64,000 nt of DNA from Acestrorhynchus altus (Eukaryota; Chordata; Actinopteri; Characiformes; Acestrorhynchidae), in the NCBI GenBank assembly GCA_034509495.1, contig CM067509.1, positions 1,680,180-1,744,179 of the forward strand, given 5' to 3'. The translations under genes and the position numbers were made by a program. Under the pieces are notes generated by a model. That model was not told the origin of the DNA, made no database searches, and was given only the letters and a program-made list of their open reading frames with translations. This document shows, one piece after another, positions 14,348 to 28,200 of this stretch (positions within the stretch are counted from its first letter, which is position 1; every line of letters starts with the position of its first letter).

Positions 14348-15680
14348 TCTCCTCTGGCCTGGTCACAGTACAAATTGACCTAATAATAAAAAAGAAATGT
14401 GTAAAATCTTCTTCATGGTGTAGCAACCAGTTTAGCTGTTGTTCAATTTGAACAAAATAAAAAAAAAACAGTGCACAAGGATAGTTTGATACCATAAATT
14501 ATGTGCAGAAAATATTTAATAAGTAATCCTTACAGCAAAAAAAAACACAATTCAGACTAGAGTTCTTGTTTTAAACTTTTGGTTGAATGCTTAAAATCCT
14601 GATTTTATTTTTTTTTAATTAAACAATTTCTCTAAATGAGAAATATTTTTGATAATTTTCATTTTCTCTTAACTTACCTCTCAGCTATTAGCTTAGGCAT
14701 GACAAATATTTTTATTGCAGCCAATGCTGACATCATGCACCCATAATTTAACATAATTTAACAAAATTAACCAAATTATTATATGTTTACCATAGTTTAT
14801 GTAGATATTTTATGTACTTCAGCAGACCTTATACCAAAGCAGATGATTATAAATGAGAATTCTAAGCAAAATCAATGAAAAAGTTAATTACTTCAAAAAA
14901 TACATTCCATTCCAATAGATTCAGTCTGTCCTTTTCAGGCTCCAGAATGTAGCGTCTGAACCATTTAAGGTGGAACGGATAATTCCAATATCTCTCAATT
15001 ACATGATTTGTTTGAAGAAATAAATACCATATATTATCAGTGCATTACAGCTTTACAGATAAATAGATGCTATGAAAGCTGGAGATGTTGTCAACATTGC
15101 TGTTTTGATTCATGCTTTCATGTTGGGCAAATAATCATAAGGTTAAAAGAAAGAATCTGTCTGGCTTATTTATTCAACTATTAATAAGACACAAATGATC
15201 AGATTTACTTACTTGAACAAAGGAAACGTTGTGAAATGTATTATGTGTATTTTTGCAAAACGGAGACGTTATTTCTCACATTTCATAACTCAATAAGCCA
15301 AAGAATGGTAGACATCTTCTAATGTTCTTTCCTTTGAATTCAGTTACCTTCTACCATTGCACACTTTTGCAACAGCATGTAAGTGGGTTACCACAACATT
15401 TGATAGAGCTTGAGAGGAGCTCTTATTTTTAGTGACTTTACAGCCAAAAACCAACATAATTTCTTTGCAGGCCAACTAACCTATATTATTTTCTCCTAAT
15501 TCAGTAAGCAGCGTGTTCTTGATGATATTGATGATATTGCTTATTGATCTTCACTCCATAATTATTACTTCCTTTTATACCTATTTATTTTCTACTTGTC
15601 ACCTGGCTTTGTTAAAGCAACAGCCTTTGGTATTTGGTAAAGATCATTTTTTCAAAGCTTATGTCTAAGTGAATGGTTGC

Positions 15681-15769
<89 letters not shown>

Positions 15770-18700
15770 ACTGCAGATGGTGTCCCCTTGTCCTGGTGGC
15801 TAGACCGTAGTGGGGAGAGGAAGACATACTGGGGGGGCTTTCTGCCCGGCGTACAGCAGTGTGCCTGCAGTCTGGAAGAAAACTGCATCGACATGAACTA
15901 CTTCTGCAACTGCGATGCTGACAGAGACTCATGGTAACAAGGAACTCTGTGTGTTTGCTACCACACTGCCACTGGGCTTATATCATATCATATCATTCCT
16001 GTCATATCAAGAAAGACTCGTATCTCTGAAATGGTGACGTTGTAGGGGAAGGAAATACACTCAGTATAACAATTCTGCTGGGATTTGTGTGCGTGTATGT
16101 GTTTGTGTGTGTGTAAATATTTCTAGTGCATCTAAAAAAATCTGAATATCAGGGAAAGAAATTCAGAATTTTACTCTGAATATAAAACTGACAGATTTCA
16201 TTACATTTATCTCATCATATTTAAGTTTTTTCTTTTTGTTTGTTTTAATGTTAATCCAATTTTTATGATTGATAGTTTGTAAATCATACTGAAACGGTTG
16301 TTTTCAGGCTATGAAATCATTAAGAAATGGTGGTTAACAGGAACAGCAGAGGTCAGGTTGAGGTCAGGGAGTCTAAGGGATCCAAAAGTAATACGTGAAG
16401 GATTGCATTTCAGATCATCTTATAATTGCTTTTCACAGTAAAACAGTTTTGGGTTTCGGTGGCCAAACCTTTGCAACCACAGTAATATAAATAGCTCCAA
16501 CTCAGGGATGTTGATTTTAGACTGTTTTTGCTCATAGGGAGAACGATACTGGGCTCTTGTCCTATAAAGATGACTTGCCAGTGAGCGGGATCGCTATAGG
16601 GGACACGAGTCGACTGAATTCCGAAGCTGTTTATAGTGTTGGACCTCTAGAATGCTCTGGTGACAGTAGGTTGTCTTCCTTCTCGTCTTGTAACCAAAAC
16701 TGAATGACTTTGCATATAATCCTTTGTGGCTAATTAATATCCAACTATGAGTGAAAGACATCCAAGATGAGACTTCCCCTGAGAGTTCCTCTTTATCCCT
16801 TCTCCACCAGAGTCACTGTGGAATTCGGCGTCTTTTTATGAGGAGACATCATACCTTCACTTCCCTGCTTTCCAGATCGAGTTCTCCTTTGACATCTCCT
16901 TCTACTTCAAGACTGGCTCTCCCTCTGGGGTGTTCCTGGAAAATCTGGGACTCCAAGACTTTATCAGAGTAGAACTGAGCTGTAAGTGTCTCTTCCTCAG
17001 CCTACTTTTTTTTTTTGGTCTGCTCATTACATGTTCATCAATAATGCATAATATACCTAATAAAGGAGTCCATGGTATAATGCTGTTCAGGATCCGTACA
17101 GTGTATTACTTTGCAGCACTTTGCTCTCCGCTGGACCAGCACACCCAAGTCACCTCATTCATGGGCTTCCTAATTAGTTGATGAGTTGACTCAGGTCGTT
17201 GTGAACTTGACTCGTGACACTTGATTTGTTCTAAGCATGTTACGGAGTGACACCGTGTCAAGATAAACAAGAGGATTATTTTATCAAGCATAAAAAACCA
17301 GTGACTCACTTCAGCATATCTCCTCCTAATTTAAAAGAGCTGTGCTATCAGCTTGTCAGTTCTGCCAGCACCTGGAGAGATAACGTGGCCGCATCTACAA
17401 ATCACGAACACGCCTTACAATGTGTTGAATTTTAAAAGAAGTCAATATGCCAGATGCCAGGCTTCAAGGGGTGAAAACCTAGCAGCACAGTTCCAGTGTA
17501 TAGCATAAACCCCAATTCAGTTCTTGAAAAAAAAAAATGAAAACGGCAGATTCATGGATTTTTGTGAGTGTCACTCTCTTTCCCCCAATCCATACAGTTT
17601 ATAAATGGAAAGTAAGCTTCATAAACAGCCTGATTTATATTTATTAGTCCTATGATGTCATGAAACCCAAGTCGTCAGCCATAACCTTCATACCACCTGC
17701 CTAGTATTATGTAGGTCCCCCTTGTGCCACCACAACAAATCTGAGGGCATCCAAGACGTCAGCAGATCCGCTGTGAGGCGCAGCCTCCGTGGATCATATC
17801 AGTAAGCCTTAGTTCACCACTTGTCCTTTCTTGGACCAGTTTTGCTGGGAACTGACCAGTTTAAGCCAGACAAAAAATACAAGACCTGTGTGTTTTGGAG
17901 GTGTTCCGACCCAGTTAGCTAGCTAGCACAATTGGGCTCTCGATATGTAGTCTCAGATTCTTAACCTTGCCTATTTTTCCTGCTTTTCATATGTCAACTT
18001 CAAGAATGGTCTCTACACTTGCTGTCTAATGTGTCCCACAACTTGATAAATCATCAATAGATGAAAATATTCATTGGTGCTAATGTATTGGTTGATTGGT
18101 GTCTGTATAGATCAAATTACATGTTAAAGTAATTGTCAGTGTACTCAGGAAAACATTGATATTAAAGTAAATCCTATATAACATTACATAAATATTTATA
18201 TTATATAATAACATTAATATAAAAAGTTGTATTTTATGTCACTGTGTTGATTAAAACATTTCTAAAGCTCTCTTTATGGGAGTGTGGCCTCATTTATATT
18301 TCTCAGGCAAAACCTGGTTTGGTAACTCAGAGCGTAATGTGGTTAAATCGAGTGAGGTGTTGATGGAATTGAACACGTCCTTGCTGGCTGGGGACATCCA
18401 GGAGAAATCTGGAACCAAGCTTTGTTCTTCCAGCCGAGAAAGTCTTGTTGTAATGTATTTATGTTTACCTGCATCTGCTCTAATGTGAGACACAAGAACA
18501 AAAACAGCCTGTTTGACTTTAAAATAAGTAGGCGTTTATATAATAGTTTTTCTAACAGAGTTTAATAGAGTATAATAGAGTTTATGTAATTTTAATGTGA
18601 ATAGAGTTTTTCATGTAAAAATCTATTGGAATATGGAATCAGTCACAGGTTAATTTAGCTGTAGGAGTTATTTCAAATCGTGGTACTGCTCATGATTTTC

Positions 18701-21700
18701 TGTCCCTGTGCTTCCCTTTCAGCTCCTTCTGCCGTGACATTCTCCTTTAATGCAGGCGATGGTCCAGTGGTCCTGGCTGTGAAGTCCCCTGTGCCCCTGA
18801 ACGACAGGCAATGGCACTGGGTTCGCGCCGAGCGGAATGTGAAGGAGGCCTCGCTGCAGGTGGACCAGCTGCCTCTGCGCTTCCTGGAAGCTCCGTCCGA
18901 CGGACACCTTCGTCTACAGCTCAACAGCCAGCTGTTTGTAGGTGAGGAACACATGCTCAATTAGCTGAGCGAGAGGAGGGACGTGTTCTGTAATTTCAGA
19001 ATTTATAGTTTTGACTGGATGTAAATGCTAATTAGGTAACATACAGCGTACAGTCTGCAGGTGTGAATAATTCAGTCAAAGCATAATGTTTTGCATTAGT
19101 AAAAATGTTTGAGTAATGAATTAATTATTATGATTGGCCTTATTTGTGTTATTTATGAATATGAATGTTTTTCAGTATACCAAATATGTAATTGAAATAT
19201 TTAATTACAACCCAGGACTTAGTTGTTTCCTATGCGTCCAACTAATCAAACCTGCCAGATCAGAGGTCATTATGTCAACCATGGCAGGAGGCTCTCTGTA
19301 GGTGAAGCAGACGATATTCAGCAATCTAGGGGTTTAACTAAGCAAACAGGCTCCCGTAATATTCAGAGGCAGCCTCTGTGTGTCACAAATGCCTGTCAGA
19401 GCCCACTTTATTTAGGAGAAATAGAAAACCTGAGGCTTGATTTAAACAAAAACACAAAGCACTTGTGAAGAATCGTCATAAGAAGCTCAAATTGACTCAA
19501 TTTAACAACCTAAGAAGAAATTTCATGAAGAGTCTGACACTCATCATTGTTTTCTTATTGGGGATCAGTTCAATTCTGTTTAAAAACCCGTCTCATGTAG
19601 ACTTTTATTAGAACTTTCCTCAACATGAAATTGAAGAAAATTGTTAGGTACAATGTTCCTAAACATTTTTTTTTTTCATCTAAATAAGTTTTTAATATTC
19701 TTTAAAATTTAATTCTGAAGATTTTCTTTAGACACTAAGTACCAGCCTTTTGTGCTGTCGTATACACATGATCTTAAACAACGAGACACAATTTTAATGT
19801 CCCATTATTAAGTAAAATGTATTCAATGGATTGTTAAAACTGAGATGAAACAGAATCAAGAATGTTAAAAGGGACAGAAATTAGCATTATCTTAACACGT
19901 GAACAAAAATACTTTCATAGAGAGAGACGGTTTCTTGTATTAAGCACTGCTGTGTAATGACATGAAAAGATTAAGGGACTGTGTTTGATCTTTCATTTTT
20001 AGCCTTTTAATTCTCCATTTCTTTAATATCTTGAGGAATCCGAGCAAAAGAAATCAGTGGGACGCAATGGTTTTGGACTGATTTTTGAGCAGAACATGTT
20101 TCTGAGATGAATAATTGATATCATTTCACACCGGATGAGAACACATTTGTTTGCTGAAAACTAGGGTGTTTACAGTGTTTACCCTAAGTAAACAAGTATG
20201 ATAATACATGTTACAATCGTCAGTCCAAAAAATAGTTGCTCCCAGAAGGCAGTGTCAGTTGCAATGCTATGACTCACCCCAATCATCTCCAAGTGCTTTG
20301 AAGGACTATTTCATTCTCACTTAAAATACTGCCTGCCTGTCACACAGGACCCACATCAGCTCGCCTAATGCAGAACAGGTAAACGGAGGATGCCATTTCC
20401 ACAGCACTGCACACTGCACTGACCCACCTGGACTGTCAGAACATATGTTAGAATGCTGTTCGTTGACTGTCAGAATTCAACACGGTGATGATCTCCAAGC
20501 TGATCTCCAGGCTTAGCCATCTGGGTATCAGCACATTGCTCTGCAACTGGATTTTGGACTTCCTGACAACATCTCCTATTCCATCAGTCTGAACAGCGTT
20601 TCACAACGTTGGGTTCTTAACCTGCTCCTGTACTCTGTGCACCCATGCCTGTGTTCCCCTACACAGTTCCTATGGTTCCAGCACCATAATCAAGTTCACA
20701 GATGACACCACAGTGATAGACCTGATCAGATACAAATACAAGATGGACGTAGGCCATTGGGCTGAATGGTGCCCTGAAAACAACCTTGAGTATCACCCTG
20801 GAAGCCAGGCTCACCCCTCATTTACAACAGCAGAGCCGCAGTAGAGCATTTAGCCAGCTTCAAGTTCCTCTGTATCCACATCTCCATTGGTCTCTGACTT
20901 AAGAAAGCTCATGTGTTCCAGTATCCTGGTGAACGTTTAAAGCTGTAACACTGAGACCATATTGACCAACTGCATCTCAGCACGGTATGGCAACTGCTCT
21001 GCTGGCACCTGCTGGAGTGCTTTCCGAACGCATCACAGGCACCATTCAGCACATTTATCATAAACGCTGGATGAGCAGTGTGAGAAACAGCATCAAGGAC
21101 ACTTTTCACCCTCCTTTCATCTGGCAGACATTATAGGAGCCTCCGCTCCAGCACCAGCAGACTTACACCTTTTTCCTGAGGTTGTGACCCTGCTGAACTC
21201 AATGCCGCTTTAATTAACAAGGACATTGCCATGTAATTAACATTGCAGTGCCACATATCTGCACCCTTGTACCCTCTGCTATGCTTATTCATAATAGCTT
21301 CAATCAAATTTGCACTATTATTGTACATGTTCACAATATTGTACTTTATTCATACCATTCATGTCTTAATTAGTGCACCACCTCCAAAGATACTACTGCA
21401 CTTTATGTTAATAATACGATTTATTGCACTTCTGTTTTAATTCTAACTGCATTTCATTGGTTCTGTACCTGTACTCTGCACAATGACAATAAACTTTCAT
21501 CTAATCTATTGGGAATGAAGATAAAGCTTCCCAGGAATATTAATGATAAAAATCTTTCACTGATATAGACAGTTTTTTGTTCGACACATCCAGAAGTAGT
21601 GTCTCTGTGTAATACATCAGCTATAATGCAGTATGTCAGAAGTTCGTGCATGGAGTGGAATCCTGATGGTGTGCTGTGATAATCCATCCCATGCAGCTTG

Positions 21701-22133
21701 AATATTCTCACTCAGTTCCTGCAGATTATGCGGTAGGGTTGGAGTGTTGATAGTGAGCCCAAAAGCATCCCACACATTTTCAGTCAGATAGGTCTGGCGA
21801 AGTGACTGGCCATGGCATAGTGTTTGTATCTTCATGACATGCACTCATGGATTTGTTGATCATCTCCACGAAGACAAAAGCGGGACTCGTCACTGAATAT
21901 GACCTGCTGTCATTCTGAGCCTGTGCCCTGAGAGCCTGGCATGACCCCATTGCAGTCATGCATTGGATGGGTGGAAATATTAATCATTATCAATAGTATA
22001 ATTATATTTAAATAATAGTAATATTACTTTGCATCACATTTTAAACCACGTAAATACCAGCTGTACATATTGTACACATTGCAATTTGATAAACTGAAAG
22101 CAAAAACTGAAGATATAACAGAAATGTCTTGCA

Positions 22134-22201
<68 letters not shown>

Positions 22202-25200
22202 TAGATCCTTAAAAACAAAAGAATAATCAAAAATCACAAATCAAGGTAATTGGCACTGTTTGGCTGACTTTGCTTGACTTTGACTTCTTCTATTATTAAG
22301 GAGGTACAGCTTCCAGACAGAGGGGCTTCCTCGGCTGCATCCGAGCTCTCGATGTGAATGGTGTGAATTTTGATCTTGATGAGCGGGCCAAGATGACCCC
22401 TGGGGTGAGCTCAGGCTGCCCTGGCCACTGTAGCAGCTCAGCTGGTTTCTGCCACAACCGGGGCAAGTGCATCGAAAAGAGCAGTGGTTACGTGTGCGAC
22501 TGCACACACTCAGCCTATGGGGGTCCCTCCTGCAAGGAAGGTATGAATACTTTTCTCTTTAAAATGATTTTTTTTTTTATGTTTTCATGTTTGTTTTCTT
22601 CCCTCCAGCCTAGTTAAATAACAGTTGTGTAATTTTAGGTACAAAAAACAATCGTTCATTTTACACAGCCATCTTATTCGCTTACAGTTTTTCAGACTAA
22701 CAGATGTAAATGAGTGTGTTCAAAAAGCAATCTGGAGTAAAATGTGAAACAAACTAAGTTGAAATGATGATGTAAATGTATCCTTGCACAGGTAAACCTA
22801 ATGGCAATGCGTTAAACATGCACGTTGAGTGGATAACTCTCATTTAGTAAGTTTAAAAGGGTCCCAACGTACTTCTCTTGGCATAGATGAATAATGATAG
22901 TTTGATACATAAAAGTAGATACATAGAACTGTGGGAATCAAATAGTGTGGTTCCTCTTTAAAAAAACCCCCAGCAAAACCAAAACAGAACTGTAAAACAG
23001 GCCAAATCCAAAACCCCACAATTGTCATGTAATAATCTTGACCTTTCAAGGATAAACACGATGCCTGCTTTATGAACAATTCTAAGGCTGGCATTGTTCA
23101 TGGAGGGGAAAATGAAGAAAGCACCACTGCAGGTCAACACAGTAAAAATAAAGTTGGATAAAACAGTAGGATTGTAAACTGCATCCGAGCATTTTAAACC
23201 TGGCAAAAAGTTAGATAAAATTTACACATTGAACTACAACCTAAATACTCCAAATTATAAATACTCTGAAAAATCCATTATATTGCATCTATAAATAGTG
23301 ATAAATGAAACAGATTGAATTAATACTGTAATAGGATTTTTAGTTTATTCCAAGCATGTAAAAGCTTGCTTGTACAATTTTTACCACAAAACTAGAAATG
23401 GTCTTTTGTAAAGTTTTTGGCACCTGTGAGATTGAACTGATTGAACTCATTTTGAAAGGAGTAGAGGTGTATTGTGCTGGAACACCAAACACGAGGTGTG
23501 CTATAAGCAATAAAATCAAGAGCTTCTAGTAAAAATAGCATCTTAGTATTTTATATTCTTGAAAAGTCATTGAAAGCATCAATATCTGGTTTTTCAATAT
23601 TTTAACATGTTTTTTTTTTTTTCATTGTGATAGATGTGATATACAGCAACAAATACGATAAAATCAAAACAACTATTTAAAATGCAGATGCACATGAAAC
23701 ACAAATAAAACTAGCTTATTGCATGACCTGTAATAACAAATACCAAACAATTTTCCTCTTTGCATTCATTTCTGTGTAATGGAAGAATTTCTTATGAGCA
23801 TATTTAAAACATTAAAACATAAAAACATTAAAAATATTTTTACTGAAATCTGTGTCAGTATTAAATAGTATTATATACTGAAACAAACAGTTATAAAAAT
23901 GACTATACGTGTGCATTTAGTTTGATATAAACAATAAATGAAGGCACAGAAACATTAAATCAAAACAGTGGGATGTGAAAAAGGATAATGATGTGCACAG
24001 TGTCAGAGCTATAACGTTGTAGTTTTAATGGCCGGTGATATTTAAATGTGTTCTAATGTGGCAATCATTCACTCAGTACAATACAGTTTTATAAAGGGAA
24101 AGGATACATTTTGAAACTATGAGGAAACTGTAAGAGGGCGTGAAGTATATGATTTTGGGAGCTCAGGTGACTTTTAGCTTTGAGCTAGAAAACCAGACCC
24201 CTCCCTCATATAAGTAGAATTTGGGATAAGAGATATGACTGAGTTAACGGGAGGTGACGGGATGGTAATGGGGTGCAGAAAGTTCATTCTGAACACCTTA
24301 GGTAAAGAGGTTCATTTATAGAACAATAGATTGGATGCATGTTCCCCCAACAAAACACTTTTGAAAAACAGGGCAAATTCAAATTTCAGTGATGAAGGCC
24401 TTTAACAGGCACAGCTGGGTATCACTCACTGGAGAGCTGGAGATCTTAACAATCGCTCTTCCTCTTCATTCTTATTATTCTGACTGTTATCATGCACAGT
24501 TTAGACTTGTAGAAAAGACCTGCTGTCATCAAATGTCAGCATTTGATTTCCTACTTTTTCCTTATTGTTTCTTTTGTTGTGTATTTGCTCACTCACTCAT
24601 CTCCCATCTCAGCTCATCACCACAACTGTAGGAAAATTGCTTGTTTCACTTTCTCCGAATGCAATAATTGCATCTGATGATTACATAGAAAAAAAAAAGA
24701 GAAAAGTAAAAAATGAAGTATTTTGCTGAAATGCAGACACATAGACAGCTAATTACCAACATATAGCACCAGTGAGAGGATTCCAAGCTCCACGTAGTTT
24801 CTCCTTAATGAACATCACAAAGATAATGTGATAAAATATTCAAAGCTTCTCTTTTACAAGATTGTAAACTCTTGAATATGGTAATGAACATAGACTGTTA
24901 TTGAGTAACGGCTGCCTCCAGCCTCACCTTTCAGATATGATGAAATCATGGAGCAATTATCTGGTATTTACATTTAGAATGTGTGTAAATTTTCTATTTC
25001 TGTTCATTATACTAAAAGGAGGTTCTGTTGTGATTTGAAGGCCCAACTCTTACAGTGGCAGGCAAAGGTTTGAGCACCCCTGGTCAGGATATCTGTTTGT
25101 GTAAATATGAAAGCTAAAGTTGGCCTATTTCTTTAAGATTTTAGGCAGGATTACCTTCCCCATCTTCTAAAGTTTCAAAATACAAAGAGTGTGAGAAGCA

Positions 25201-28200
25201 TAAGAATGACAGACAGAGAGGGATTTTCTACTTTTAGGAGTTTATAATTAGATTTATTTACTTATTGAATACAAAAGTTAAGTCAGAAGTATTCAAAACA
25301 TCCAAAATAGCCCACAGCTCATAAGAGGCTATGAGGATCATGGCAAAACCTTCAGTCTGTGTCTCTTAAACTAGTCCACTCTGGATTGTGAGGTGTGTAC
25401 AGTATCATTATCCTGTTGTAGCAGCCGATCTCTTTTCATTTTCAGCTTTTTTTGTGTCATGTTTGCTTTTTAATCTATTCTCCCAAAAGTATGATCAATC
25501 TACAGTCAAATTCTGCGCCCTGTTTTCTTGGAGTGTCCAAAGTTTTGTATGGTGCTTCTTTCTTTGTTTTCACTCTAAAATTGTCCAAAACAATAATGTT
25601 GAAAAGGATGTTTCATCTTTACTCCTTTGCCTTTCTATTCACTTAATTATTAACAATAACAAGAAATAGAACCATGGGTGACCAAACTTTTGCATGCCAC
25701 TATGTATCTGTTGTTTTTTGTTTATTTTTTCTGGCGCAATATTAGATTGCTTTGATATCTTATAAAGGAGTCCTCGGATGAAGTGCACAGAGTGGAATTT
25801 TTTTAAGGCATTTTGACTCTTTGAAATTTGAAAAAACAAAGCTGCTTTCATTTCCCATCAATCAAATGAGTGCAATCAAAGCACTACAATAAAGCTGTAT
25901 TGACTCATCTTAACCTCGTCTGAAAGTGTTGGCTCTTCTCATCTGTACTGGTGTGTGTGTGTGGTCTGTTTTCCTTTTGGTTTTGATTGATTACCTGATT
26001 TATTACAAAAAGCTGGTGTATCAAAATAATATTTAGAATACTTAAAGTAATGGAGGAAAGAATAAACCTTCTATGCTTGCCTGCTAGAGACCTCTCTCCC
26101 ATACAGCCCCCCATTTTTGAAAATGAAAAAAAAAAAAAACATTAAAATTCACATTTTTTTTTTTTGCTGTCAGTGTAAATTGTTCAGTTACAGTGTTACA
26201 GTGAAACAGCAAATGTGCAGTTAAATTGTTATCTTATATTTATTTATTTGCATAAAGGAGAATAGATTTGATGGATAAGCAAGCATTTGTGCCCAAACCA
26301 GATGGTTCAAAATGACCTTCTATCACTCATTTATTGTTAGTATTCACTAATACAAGACATTCTGTAGACTGTAGACTGAATACATTGTATTCATTCTGCA
26401 TATTAACAATAAAATGTAGAAAAATGATCCTCACTCTATATGTTTCATGCATTTCGTAATTTTTTTATTACAGAAGAACCAAAGTCAACATAAAATGCTT
26501 TAATTTTATGCAATTTTTGAGCATTTCTATTGGTTCATTCATCGTGAAAATTTTAAGTTTTTAAAAATAACAAATGTTTCAACTGGGGATCCAGACCAGT
26601 CTTTCTGGTGACTGCCTCTGTGACACTGAAATGTGTGAGGGTATGGACATCAGTATGCAGATGGACCTTTCAGAGAGGTGATCAAAGCCAGCGAGGATAA
26701 GATGAGGACGCCAGGCTGTACAGCTCCTCTTTTGTTGGGCTGTTGTTATGAGTCTGTTACTAATCTGGCTTGTCTCTGTGATGACAGTCTGTCTATGGGA
26801 GTTTAAAAAAGCACATTGACCACACTATAAAACAGTGATTTCACAGGAGTGGTCAGCAAAGAACAATAACATATCAGTTCAGAGCGTGTGTCACTGTGCA
26901 CACACATGATTACATACATGCAATGCACGTGATCTCACTGCAGTGTTTCAAAGTGAATGTGAGCAGAATGGTCTGGAAGGTCAGTCAGCCTGGATGATAG
27001 CTCAAGCAACTTTATGTTCCATCCACACTGACCATGTACTACTGACCTCCATGCTTCTGAGCAGGCATTCCACATGACTTGTTTGAGTATATTTGTGAAT
27101 CCCGTTGAGTCAGAAGAGGTCAGGCACTGATGTAGAACAAGAAGGCCTGACTCTAGTCTGATATTCCAGTTCATCTTAAAGGTGTTTAGTAAGGTCAGGG
27201 CTTTCTGCAGACCACTGGAACTCCTCTGCATCAGACCCTTCAAACCATCCAAACCATTAGCCTCCCTGCACGAAACTTGACCATCATCCATTATGCACAC
27301 ATTTGACCGTCAAACTGCTAGATAGAAAGGTAAGCATTCCACTGCTTGATAGTCTAGTTGTGGCAGGCTTTACACCACTTCAGCCAAGGCTAGCCATTGC
27401 ACACGGTCATCCTAGGCTTATGTTCAGATGTTTGCTCATAGAAACCAATTTCGTTGAGTTTTTTGATGCACAGAGCTTGTATTGAAGCTTGAAAAATGAC
27501 CAATGTGAACTGCCTGTGAGTCTTAACAGTGTGAATAAACATTAATAAAATATCCAAAATATTGCAATACTTTATTGTATTATTGTTTTCTGACAAGTAT
27601 AATCAGGTCAGTGATGGTCCTATAGTTGTTCCCTCTTCACTAAGCTGACATTTCTCCTAAGAAAAGTTGTGATTGTGTATTGCCCTCATACACTGCCCTA
27701 CATTATCTGGTCCTTGAACAGTGAATAACAGCATCTGGTTTTGTTTTGTTTTTTCCCCCAGAGGTGTCTGTGTCCTTTGAGAAGGGTTCATCTGTGACCT
27801 ACACCTTCCAGGAGCCATTCTCCGTCATGCAGAACAGGACAGCACAGGTTTCTTCTGCATCCTCCACATACAGCAAGTCCAGGGACAACATGGCACTAAG
27901 TTTCCTCACAACGCAGAGTCCCGCCATGCTCCTCACGGTCAACACATTCAGCCAGCAGTATGTGGCTGTCATCTTGGCCCGCAACGGTAAGGGTCACTCG
28001 AGACACATTAAGCTGCGCCATTTTAATAAGCACAATAATTTAATATTGATTTCATCCTTAAGCTTCCTGTGTGCATGACAAGCAAGAGATACCAACATTA
28101 TTATCATATCCATCTCAAATATTGCACAGTGAGTTTGAAATGATTAACCAATCAAATATTCATAACTCTCATAGATGGCCCCTTCCGCTAATTTGATTGA

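Noticed and set aside
15612..15932. Minus-strand frames rich in His-Thr repeats
   Set aside because: They are the translation of the (TG)n repeat plus the antisense of a cntnap5 exon.
18673..18960. Minus-strand frames of 95 and 62 codons and a plus-strand 94-codon frame
   Set aside because: They overlap the GC-rich exon 18,723-18,941; the plus frame is the exon plus intron ends, the others are its antisense.
22024..22237. Minus-strand His-Thr repeat frames
   Set aside because: Translation of the (TG)32 microsatellite.
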